Source: Brettanomyces bruxellensis
Taxonomy: Eukaryota > Ascomycota > Pichiomycetes > Pichiales > Pichiaceae
Direction of reading: 5' to 3'
Assembly: GCF_011074885.1 (NCBI RefSeq)
Contig: NC_054686.1
Span: 682,001 to 746,000 of the forward strand
DNA length: 64,000 nt
Positions 56,565 to 64,000 of the stretch are shown here, piece after piece (within the stretch, counting starts at the first letter, position 1; each line of letters opens with the position of its first letter). A model generated the notes under the pieces. The model ran no database searches, was not told where the DNA came from, and worked only from the letters and a program-made list of their open reading frames with translations. Made by a program: the position numbers and the translations under genes.

Positions 56565-58550
56565 TTATATGTGAGAGAACTTCCTTCCGCCCGTCCACTG
56601 ACCGGCTTTCTCTCTTTCCTGGCTATTCCCACTATTAGCATCTAGTCTTTGCTCTGGATCTTTTTGATCTCTGACTTTCTGAGTAATTTCCAGTCTTTCG
56701 TTGAGCATCTTCTTCCTGAAAGCTCCGTAACGAGACACACCGCTAAAGTTAATGCCCTCGCCAAGTTTGCACCACCGAACTCCGTACACCGCTATCGAGC
56801 AACCATCGTGGTTTTTCCAGCTTCGAGAATAATAGTTGTTTCTGTAGCAGCCCTTATACTCTTTCAAAGTTGGGAGAATCACCAATGTTACTATTAAATC
56901 GGCCGCGGCCTCTTCAGAGACTGCACTTCCTGTAATGTTGTGCAAATTTTCGCTGTTTCCAGGCGTGATTGGCCCGGAATAGCTCGTAAACTGGTAATTC
57001 ATCGATGTGGCATTTGCATCCAAATCCCGGGTCTGCTCCTTTTCCTGCCTTTTCGAGATTTTGCGGACCTTCCGCCGGGTCGGGTCCTGGGAATGGAGAA
57101 TCCCGCAGTGGTACAAAATTGCCACTATGTCCGAGTCGTCCGTGTACACATCCGTGCCCCATATCCTCTTGTCGTAAACGTTGGAGTTGTCGAACATCTC
57201 GTGGTACGGGACATAAACATCTATAGTGCAGTTCGTGTAATGGCTGATTAGGCTGGGGAGAAGCTCCACACGCTTATTCACAAGGATTCCGTACTCCTTC
57301 CTCTGTTTTTCCACTTCCTCCGACCGTGCTTTATCAAGTGCTAATTTTTCTGTGTCCTGCTCGGATAGGTTTGTCCAGTGCCTTATCAATGATGGGTACG
57401 TTGGATAGTCGGTATAGATAACGGATCCGATTCTCTTCCGTGGGTAGCCGGCGGCAATGTTGAGAATATCGCGTGAGCTGACTGTGACTTTCCGTTTGTG
57501 GAAAGGCTGCGATGCCAGCAACATTGATTGGTCGAGAATCGTGGTCTGGTTCATCGTGGTTGAGTTTTCGGCAATTGTCGAATCGTTCTGCACCGTTGAG
57601 TTGCTCTCATTTGCTATGGCTGGTCTTTGCACTGTACTGCTAGCCCCATTTTCTTTGCCTGATTTGTGCGACTCCTTGGTTGAACTCGAGGCCAGTGCGT
57701 GTTCTGCAGATCCCGGGTTGTGCACATAAACTTTGTGGTGGTGATGATCTCCATGAGGCTCGTGAACAATGTGAATGTGGCCTCCATCTTTCAACAGTGA
57801 TTGAGCCTCTTTAATTCTCTCGCCTAGGTCCTCGCTTTTGTGGCGGTAATGGTGGTGTGACTGGTGGTGATGCTGCACGTTCGATCCCGGGGCCTGCTGC
57901 TCGAGTTTTGCAGCTTTCTGCTCATGATTGTGGTGTGTGTTGTGTGTTTTTGTGCTATTATCACTATGAGGTATTTTTTGGATACTTGGCTCTGCCTGTT
58001 GTTTTAAATGTTGCTGTTGTTGTTGTTGTTGTTGTTGTGTTTGCTGCTTTTGCTGTGGTTGCTGCTTTTGCGGAGGTTGCTTTTCTAGTTGCTCGCTCTT
58101 CACAGATCCAGATCCTACAACACTTGACCCGGTCTGGTGCGCATCATACAGCATGGTATTGCTCGTTTGATAGGCATTTGTGGTGTTAGGCTGAGGAAAG
58201 TAACCAGGTTGACGGGCAGAGTATGGAAATGAGGAAAATTGAGGTTGGCGATTTCGCCCTTTTTGCTCAGTGCCTGCTGGTACAGCAGACTGCATCGTCA
58301 TCATGCTCTCTGAATTTGTCGTAGATTGTTGAAATCCTGATGCTAATGATGAGATTGATGGAAGCCGAAGCTGATTGCCCGATCGAAAACCTGAAAACGA
58401 GGCTGGAAATGTGCTTTGACCTGTTCCCATACCCCCATCCCTTTGCTCACTGTTTGTGTTGTTCTTCATACTCCCGGCCAAAAAGGAAATTGGCGGAAGT
58501 TTGACCGTATTCACATCATTCGAAGAGATATTTGGAAATTGTGCGCTCAT
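56565..58550 (-). CDS. RXT3: Rxt3, Rpd3L histone deacetylase subunit
   Basis: A 661-residue protein, longer than yeast Rxt3 (294) owing to a disordered N-terminus with a Gln-rich block (about 150-185) and His-rich blocks (about 200-275). The Rxt3 domain begins at about 370 (PRKRIGSVIYTDYPTYPS), continues with VELLPSLISHYTNCTIDVYVPYHEMF, and has its hallmark WGTDVYTDDSDIVAILYHCG at 464-483. Its distal part (VTLVILPTLKEYKG; WKNHDGCSIAVYGVRW) also fits. Rxt3 belongs to the large Rpd3 (Sin3-Rpd3L) deacetylase complex that represses transcription. ATG at 58550. In S. cerevisiae RXT3 (YDL076C) lies directly upstream of VAM6 (YDL077C) on the same strand. Confidence 0.92.
   Translation of the reverse strand: MSAQFPNISSNDVNTVKLPPISFLAGSMKNNTNSEQRDGGMGTGQSTFPASFSGFRSGNQLRLPSISSLASGFQQSTTNSESMMTMQSAVPAGTEQKGRNRQPQFSSFPYSARQPGYFPQPNTTNAYQTSNTMLYDAHQTGSSVVGSGSVKSEQLEKQPPQKQQPQQKQQTQQQQQQQQQHLKQQAEPSIQKIPHSDNSTKTHNTHHNHEQKAAKLEQQAPGSNVQHHHQSHHHYRHKSEDLGERIKEAQSLLKDGGHIHIVHEPHGDHHHHKVYVHNPGSAEHALASSSTKESHKSGKENGASSTVQRPAIANESNSTVQNDSTIAENSTTMNQTTILDQSMLLASQPFHKRKVTVSSRDILNIAAGYPRKRIGSVIYTDYPTYPSLIRHWTNLSEQDTEKLALDKARSEEVEKQRKEYGILVNKRVELLPSLISHYTNCTIDVYVPYHEMFDNSNVYDKRIWGTDVYTDDSDIVAILYHCGILHSQDPTRRKVRKISKRQEKEQTRDLDANATSMNYQFTSYSGPITPGNSENLHNITGSAVSEEAAADLIVTLVILPTLKEYKGCYRNNYYSRSWKNHDGCSIAVYGVRWCKLGEGINFSGVSRYGAFRKKMLNERLEITQKVRDQKDPEQRLDANSGNSQEREKAGQWTGGRKFSHI
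58011..58038 (-). repeat. CAA repeat (poly-Gln) in RXT3
   Basis: Uninterrupted TTG/TGT run on the plus strand, read as CAA codons giving about nine Gln in RXT3. Confidence 0.85.
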
Positions 58551-60394
58551 GACTGATGATATATATCTGTAGGCAGTGTTCTAGTTCAAATATCTTGTAC
58601 TGTCGACTAAATGCAATTTAACATATACTATTGTACTCTTTCATCCAATTAAATTCTTTGGTTGAGGCACGATGTTGGTTTCCTGTTAGTGCTGCTCAAA
58701 GATACAGGCACAAAAAATAAATTTCAAGCAGATTTGCAAAATAAAATGTATTTTGATTAACAACCAAAGTTGGCCTGGCAAGCAATTGTATTCGCCCGGT
58801 GTTTCTGTGCGGATAAGCTGATAATGTAAAATCCGGTTTTCACACGTTTCCTGGGCAAACAAATAATTGTGCTTAATGATGGTCTGTGTGCAAAAGATGA
58901 TGATTGAACATAAGATTTGAACGGGGGTATGAAACTTTCCCAAAAAAAAATAAATAAATGAAAGAAAGAAACAAAAATAATATTTTTTGGTCTTGGGAAT
59001 TGTTTGAATTTTTTTTTGTTTTGTTTTTCTCCCATTACGGATTTTGACCGGCTACATTCGTCAGAGTGAAAAAAAAAGTATCACACACCTTAATCAGCTG
59101 TAGGTATTTTGAAATGATTCAAGGATTTCAAAATGATGCTAGTGAAAATAAATTGTCATCATAATAATTTAGTAATATCTCACTCTAATCAAATATTATT
59201 TGTTTGTATTTTATTTATAATACCAACAGGTTCATAATAGCTCAGATTATATTGAGTGACCAACAAATATATGACAAGCACTTTGCAGTGGTATACAATC
59301 AGCATTTAAGTACTTTGTATTCGAAAATAAAAACATTATAAGATTTACATTATGTGAAGTATTTAAGTAACCCGTTCAGATTTTGGAATTTTGTAAATAT
59401 GTCGTTTATATGGGCAAACAGTACCATTATGTTTTAAATAATTGAATGCTCTATTTTCTGTGGGAAAGAAAACTTTCAATTCCTGCAGAGAATGACTTTT
59501 CAATCATCACATAAATTTCATGTTGACGTACCCGTAGAAAAAATAGTAGAAACAAACGTCTTTAAAAGCAGTAAATCCCACAATAGAGTATTGGCTGTTA
59601 TTATTATCAGATCAGATCTGATAGTATTTAAATTATGGTGGATCATCCTCCCGGGAACACCGAATACATTCATTTTACAAAATACGAGCCCTATTTAAGA
59701 ACATAAGGGTGAACCAACTCGGCTATTCGAAGCTAATCCTGTTTTGAAATGGCAGTTGTCATAGTGTGAGAATAAATTAGTTCCATAAACATTTCAATAT
59801 GTGGCAGCTTTGGGAAGAGTACGTGCGGCTTTTCTGAATTGATAAGCGAAGATATTTTTTGGGCAAGTATTTCTGACGTCATGCGGACATTTAGCTACCG
59901 AGTAAATATTTAAATATATCTTCTAGACCTTATGTCAAAAGACAGCCTTAGATATAAAAAAAATCAAAGGATAGGTCTAATTGAGATGCCCTTGGTGTTT
60001 ATAGGTTTACAAAAGCAGAAGAAAGAGCGGGATGCGATGGAAATGCCGGCGGATAAATTACAAAATAAGCGTGCGAGAAATGAAATTGGGGATGATAGGC
60101 AGCCAACAATGGCGGGATGAGAAAATGTACCTGAAAAAAATAAAACGGGGTAGGGGTACCTACGAAGAAATATATATCATCACATTTGACTTGTGTAGCC
60201 TTCTTTAAGCACAATGCTAGTAAGCTGTTAGTTTTTCAACTTTCACCTCGGGTATTTCTGATGCAAGTATCTTCAACAAGTTTTGTGCCGAAAGGATGTA
60301 CAATACTACATGGTAAAAAGTGGGGAAACATCGCAATATGCAGAAACTTGGCAGGTATAAAACAATAAGCCAAGAGAAAGTGGGTGAGTTTGAT
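58551..60394. promoter_or_regulatory. 1.8 kb divergent intergenic region, RXT3 / unknown gene
   Basis: AT-rich region between divergent starts. It contains the perfect palindrome ATCAGATCTGAT at 59611-59622 and a TATA box (TATAAAA) at 60356-60362. A short plus-strand frame at 59932-60120 (62 codons, Lys/Glu/Arg-rich) could be a small gene, but nothing supports it beyond composition. Confidence 0.5.
60356..60362 (+). promoter_or_regulatory. TATA box (TATAAAA)
   Basis: Lies 33 bases before the ATG at 60395 and downstream of an earlier in-frame ATG at 60338. It argues that translation begins at 60395 or 60413. Confidence 0.4.
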
Positions 60395-61186
60395 ATGGTG
60401 AGTTTTTTCAAAATGCCTCCACCAGACACAATATCCGATGCGTTAATAAGAATCCCAAATGAGTCCAAATATCCATTCTATATGACTCGAGCGAATTTCA
60501 AGTCCTGTTCGGATTTCCGGACCGAATCGGCAAAAGAATGTACATTCAACACGGAGATACTCAAATACAGCGGTGCACTATATCTTTTCACAGGCTCTAT
60601 CCAGCTTTACGAAGTTACAATTCATGACATTTTGGATGATCTAAACCGGAACCCCAAAGATGGATATCGGTTGAAACTGGTTATCCGAACATTTGCCGGT
60701 GATTACTGGGGAACAATATGGTACGACTACATGTATTACCGGTGCAAGGACGGGCGGTTAGCGAAAGTTGTGAATAATCTTCGAGAAGGAAGACTGTTCA
60801 CCACAGTTGAGCCGCTTACACGTGACAAATACGTTGTGTTTGTGGATTATGATGCCGAAATAAGCACGAAATCTGAAACGGACATTACCGATGATTATGG
60901 AGGAAGCAGATACAAGGTTGCATTGGGAATGCAACTCTATCAAGGTGACAAGGAGAAATTTGAGCAGCTACTTACAGAATATGAACAGTCGTTGCAAAGT
61001 TTGGCACAATCGCGAGGAATTGATTTCTCATACTTGCAGAATATAAACAGATCAGATGATGATCTTCCGTCCTCAATTGATAGTTTTGCTGACGCAGACA
61101 GCATGATGAATCAAAGTATCAATAGTGATGAGATTGATGAAAGTGATGAAAGTGATGTGAGTGATTTGAGCAATAAAGACACCTAA
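60395..61186 (+). CDS. Unknown protein with Ser/Asp-rich tail, stop codon followed by open frame
   Basis: 263 residues from ATG 60395 (the frame is open from GTG 60320, with another ATG at 60338). The first ~190 residues look folded and alternate hydrophobic and charged strands (GALYLFTGSIQLYEVTIHDIL; YRLKLVIRTFAGDYWGTIWYDYMYYR; DKYVVFVDYDAEI). The tail is Ser/Asp/Glu-rich (DEIDESDESDVSDLS). I recognise no family. The TAA at 61184 is followed in the same frame by 53 sense codons of the same Ser/Asn/Asp/Glu composition before the TAA at 61346. So the protein is probably 53-54 residues longer in the ancestral or correctly read form. Confidence 0.65.
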   Translation: MVSFFKMPPPDTISDALIRIPNESKYPFYMTRANFKSCSDFRTESAKECTFNTEILKYSGALYLFTGSIQLYEVTIHDILDDLNRNPKDGYRLKLVIRTFAGDYWGTIWYDYMYYRCKDGRLAKVVNNLREGRLFTTVEPLTRDKYVVFVDYDAEISTKSETDITDDYGGSRYKVALGMQLYQGDKEKFEQLLTEYEQSLQSLAQSRGIDFSYLQNINRSDDDLPSSIDSFADADSMMNQSINSDEIDESDESDVSDLSNKDT

Positions 61187-61348
61187 AATAATGATAACGA
61201 CAGTAATGAAGGTTATGAAAGCAATGAAAGCGACGGCAGCATTCTATTAAACGAAGAAAACGGAAGTGATGAAAGCTCAATAGATGAGCACAAAAGCTTG
61301 GCCGAACATCACAGCAATGTCAGCAGTCTTACGGATATGCTCGGGTAA
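61187..61348 (+). other. In-frame continuation of the preceding gene past its stop
   Basis: 53 codons plus a second TAA, same frame as the gene ending at 61186. They encode a Ser/Asn/Asp/Glu-rich stretch (NEGYESNESDGS, then HSNVSSLTDMLG) continuous in character with the tail before the stop. Explained by a recent nonsense mutation, a base-call error or readthrough. Confidence 0.7.
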
Positions 61349-61554
61349 TTAAAATATTCTCTAGGTACAATTCCAACACACGGGATATATATACTTACGT
61401 AGCAAAATTATCGAATGTACGTGCTATTAATATATACGGAATTGGACATGCTGATCGGCACTTAGTTGCGACATGTATCAAAATATACATCGGTACCAGT
61501 CAAAAGGCTAGCTGCACAATGCCTAATCAGCAGTGCCATCATCTTCAAGTTTAT

Positions 61555-62148
61555 TCACAAACCCCGCTGCCACATCAACTTTTGCTTCTCCTTCAATATA
61601 CGGGCCTCCTTTGTGTCTTTTGACCATCTCTTGACCACCTTCTTCAAGGCTTTAGCTTCTTTCTTTGCGGTCTTTGGATTTCGCTCGGTTGCAATATTAA
61701 TAAAGAAATCAGACACATGAAACTTTTCCTTCATCTGCTTCCGGGTAGCCCCATTATCCCTCATCTTCTGAAGTTCAAGTACATCTGCTTCTGTAAGTTC
61801 ATATTTTTTGGCCTGTTTCTTCTCAAAAATCGGTGGCATATACTTAATATTATCCTTTATTAGAGTCTGTTCCTCGGGATAGTACAAAGATGAGTTTTTT
61901 CTTGGATCTTCTGGGGGCAGAAATGCCTTTGGAGTGATTTCCGGATTCATTGGTGATGGTGCTGGCTGGTAATATAATCCATCGGGCATATTAGGCTTTA
62001 AATTGAATGCCGATGACTTGCTATTGTATTTATTTGGAACATTAGGAAGCTTGGGAGGAAGTTTACTACTCCCTGCTTTTCCACTCATCAAACATCTCTG
62101 CACACACTTCCCAACGTGCCCTATACAATACGTCCGACTAATAAACAT
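61555..62148 (-). CDS. MRPL20: Mitochondrial large-subunit ribosomal protein MRPL20 (mL58)
   Basis: A 197-residue protein (yeast Mrpl20 is 195). Basic, Ser/Arg-containing N-terminus suited to mitochondrial import (MFISRTYCIGHVGKCVQRCL). The family pattern follows: LPPKLPNVPNKY, YQPAPSPMNPEITPKAFLPPEDPR, a Tyr/Pro linker, then the helix-turn-helix-like ELTEADVLELQKMRDNGATRKQMKEKFHVSDFFI and a Lys-rich C-terminus ending in KEKQKLMWQRGL. The opposite strand has a long spurious frame. The open frame starts at TTG 62214; the ATG at 62148 gives the presequence. Confidence 0.85.
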   Translation of the reverse strand: MFISRTYCIGHVGKCVQRCLMSGKAGSSKLPPKLPNVPNKYNSKSSAFNLKPNMPDGLYYQPAPSPMNPEITPKAFLPPEDPRKNSSLYYPEEQTLIKDNIKYMPPIFEKKQAKKYELTEADVLELQKMRDNGATRKQMKEKFHVSDFFINIATERNPKTAKKEAKALKKVVKRWSKDTKEARILKEKQKLMWQRGL

Positions 62149-62760
62149 CTTCGATAAAAAGGACAATTTGTTGATATTTCTAGGATATGTTTTTGAGAGT
62201 GATTCTATGTTCAAAGATGTTAGTCAGCTAAAGATAAATCTGCCCACTTATGTTAGAGAGAGAAAGAGAAGAAAAATAAAATATTCGCGAGAATCAAAAC
62301 CAGAGCCACGTGGATGTTATCACATGATGCGGCCGATGAACAAATTTTATTTCGCTTCTTTTTTATTTTTATTTTTTTTAACTTCGCGGCTCATGATTGG
62401 CTTGAAAACAAAGAAAGTTTAAATATAAAAAAAAAGTTAAAATTCGTACGGGTCCCAAACAGTAAAGAGTAAATCACCTTTTGACTTTTCCCCAAATAAC
62501 ACTACTTATTCCTCTGGAGAGGTGTATTTTTGATCAAACAATTAGTATTTAGACAAGTATTGCATAATTTACAGTTGCTCTACATAAAGTTTACGAATAG
62601 GACTTTCCTTTGCGTTCCGAGCCCAACATACTTGAATATAAGCACATAGGTTTAACATAACCATTCTGAGACACCAATATATTTATCAACCCAGATAACG
62701 AACTACAGGACATATTACCTTTTGCATCTATTCACATTATAGTACTTGCTCACCCACATA
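62149..62760. promoter_or_regulatory. Divergent promoter, MRPL20 / small membrane gene
   Basis: About 610 bases. CACGTG at 62307-62312 and ATCACATGAT at 62319-62328 are 7 bases apart, an arrangement like a pair of Cbf1-type sites. AT-rich otherwise. Confidence 0.5.
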
Positions 62761-62970
62761 ATGTATATCAGAGCTTCTAGCAGACATACCATTTCCAGGT
62801 CAATATTCTCCACAACATTTCTCGTTGCGTTTACCTTGGCTTTGGCCAACACATTAATGCCTTGCCCAGCAGAAAAGGGCGTTAATAATGAAGCTGCCAA
62901 GGCCACTACAGAAACAAGGCAAATACTCGAGAAAGAGCAAGAACTTAGGAGAAAGCATGGGGAGAAATAG
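62761..62970 (+). CDS. Small membrane protein, possibly mitochondrial
   Basis: 69 residues from ATG 62761. Arg/Ser-rich start (IRASSRHTISRS), one hydrophobic helix (FSTTFLVAFTLALANTL, about 16-32), then MPCPAEKG and a charged helical tail (TRQILEKEQELRRKHGEK). The basic start, single helix and charged tail resemble small mitochondrial inner-membrane proteins. Family not recognised. Its promoter is shared with MRPL20, a mitochondrial ribosomal protein. Confidence 0.55.
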   Translation: MYIRASSRHTISRSIFSTTFLVAFTLALANTLMPCPAEKGVNNEAAKATTETRQILEKEQELRRKHGEK

Positions 62971-63505
62971 TTATTTTTTTATTTATCTATTTCGTCAAGC
63001 TTTTGACAGTGCTTTGAGTTATTGAAAGATAAGTGTGGACTTATCTGATGGGCGTGATTTTTACATAGTACGATCGATGGTTATTTATTCTTTTCATATA
63101 CATACTTAGATGACGTGTAACGTTCGACTTTTCCGCTATTTATTCATTATCGAATCTTCTCTGGTTTGGCTGTAGTAGAGTATTTGGACTGGGCATTACG
63201 TGGGATGCTGTAAAGTGGAGTCGATTTTTTCATGTGGGGTTTAAAAAATTGTACTTAGTGGAAGTGGGTGGGCAGCGCGGATGGAGTGCAAAAAAAAGGT
63301 TTTCAAAATTGGAGTTCAAAGTTGGCCCCAAAATTTTTGCCGAAGAAAAAGCAGAACATAGTGAAAAAGAATTCTGAGTATGTAAAAACGTACGTAAAAA
63401 CATATTTATATATCTCACCGTAAACAAACATCCAAGTACAACCATCTAAGTGTTACCTTTATTTTTCCGTTGATATCAAATACCCCGGCTAGCCTTCGTA
63501 AAGCA
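62971..63505. promoter_or_regulatory. Promoter region of the partial gene at the right edge
   Basis: 535 bases between two plus-strand genes. No clear element; a 71-codon minus-strand frame is unconvincing. Confidence 0.4.
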
Positions 63506-64000
63506 ATGAGTGAGAATTCTGAGGAAAGTGTATCTCCAGCACCCGAAAGCTTGGATGATGCATCTCCTGATAAGCAGATTACACCTTCTACTGTAAAAGA
63601 AGAGGTCGATAGTACGGAAAGCCTGCCTGAAACTACTCAGATGGAAAATAAGGTTTCATCTCCGATAAACGAGAAGCAGCCTGAGCCTTCAGATAAAACT
63701 TTGGTGTCGGATGAATCTTTGGAGCCGGATGAATCTGCAGATGAGTCTCGTATGTCAAATTCTTCAGATGAGTCGGCAGAAAACTCATCAGTGTCAGATG
63801 AATCTTCGGAAAAGTCATCTGCCTCGAGTGAATCATCATCTTCAGAAAAGTCGCCAGTTGGTTCAGATGGCTCGAAGGAGTCTTCAGATGAGATGGAAGT
63901 TACAGAGAAAGACATTGCAGAGAACGAGACTCGGGAGAGTAATAGTACAGGAATTAATACTGCTGAAAAGAAGAGTACAGAGAGTAAGAGTGCAGAAAGT
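63506..64000 (+). CDS. Ser/Glu/Asp-rich protein, N-terminal part only
   Basis: From ATG 63506 the frame stays open to the window edge: 165 residues, all disordered and acidic, with many SSDES, EKSS and SESK units that look like casein kinase 2 targets. Such tails precede very different domains (chromatin, nucleolar, cell-wall or trafficking proteins). No identity can be given from this part. Confidence 0.7.
   Translation, partial: MSENSEESVSPAPESLDDASPDKQITPSTVKEEVDSTESLPETTQMENKVSSPINEKQPEPSDKTLVSDESLEPDESADESRMSNSSDESAENSSVSDESSEKSSASSESSSSEKSPVGSDGSKESSDEMEVTEKDIAENETRESNSTGINTAEKKSTESKSAES

Noticed and set aside
59932..60120. 62-codon Lys/Glu/Arg-rich frame
   Set aside because: Composition is gene-like, but there is no recognisable family and it lies in a divergent promoter region.
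62003..62422. 139-codon plus-strand frame
   Set aside because: Mostly antisense to MRPL20, whose protein is well supported; the remainder is AT-rich promoter.

Overview
The window is nuclear DNA of a budding yeast (Saccharomycotina). It carries 26 well or moderately supported protein genes plus a few short ones, almost all intronless, on both strands, separated by AT-rich spacers with long poly(A)/poly(T) runs. CTG codons fall at positions where leucine is conserved (for example the CTG at 42025 in PRS1), so the organism is not a CTG-Ser clade yeast. Gene content and modest conservation of order with Saccharomyces cerevisiae suggest a pre-duplication lineage such as the Pichiales (Brettanomyces/Ogataea-like). 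That placement is inference. I see no tRNA, rRNA, transposon or viral element.

Layout. 0-8.5 kb: a FAD oxidoreductase, the ribosome-associated Hsp70-like SSZ1, the CTD kinase CTK1, a tiny spliced DUF1748 gene, and the purine/histidine regulator BAS1. 9-15.5 kb: a regulator fusing an Ada-type Cys4 zinc domain to an AraC-type helix-turn-helix, followed upstream by 4.4 kb without a convincing gene but with several repeated short motifs. 15.5-21 kb: AIM14/YNO1 oxidase, a secreted basic/acidic protein, and a Gln-rich protein with four tandem CxxC...CxxC modules. 21-28 kb: UTR4, RAD23, PRP39 and RAD7. 28-40 kb: an arrestin-like protein with a C-terminal PPPY, an MCH1-type transporter, PIB1 (its FYVE finger is broken at the window's single ambiguous base), a GIC1/GIC2-like CRIB effector, VMA22 and a MATE exporter. 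40-54 kb: a short membrane protein, PRS1, VIP1 and UTP21 (divergent), and VPS39. 54-64 kb: a coiled-coil protein, a Gag1/DUF4050-like protein, RXT3, an unknown protein whose reading frame continues past its stop, mitochondrial ribosomal protein MRPL20, a small membrane protein and the start of a Ser/Glu/Asp-rich protein.

Functional links. BAS1 (purine gene activation) and PRS1 (PRPP synthesis) serve the same pathway. RAD23 and RAD7 both act in nucleotide excision repair and lie 2.5 kb apart. SSZ1 and UTP21 serve ribosome function and assembly. Three gene pairs keep the S. cerevisiae arrangement: UTR4/RAD23 convergent, VIP1/UTP21 divergent, RXT3-VPS39 tandem. The most unusual objects are the Ada/AraC regulator with its very long upstream region, and the four-module Cys protein.

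Start codons were set at ATG. Several frames stay open further upstream to TTG or GTG, and those extensions were trimmed.
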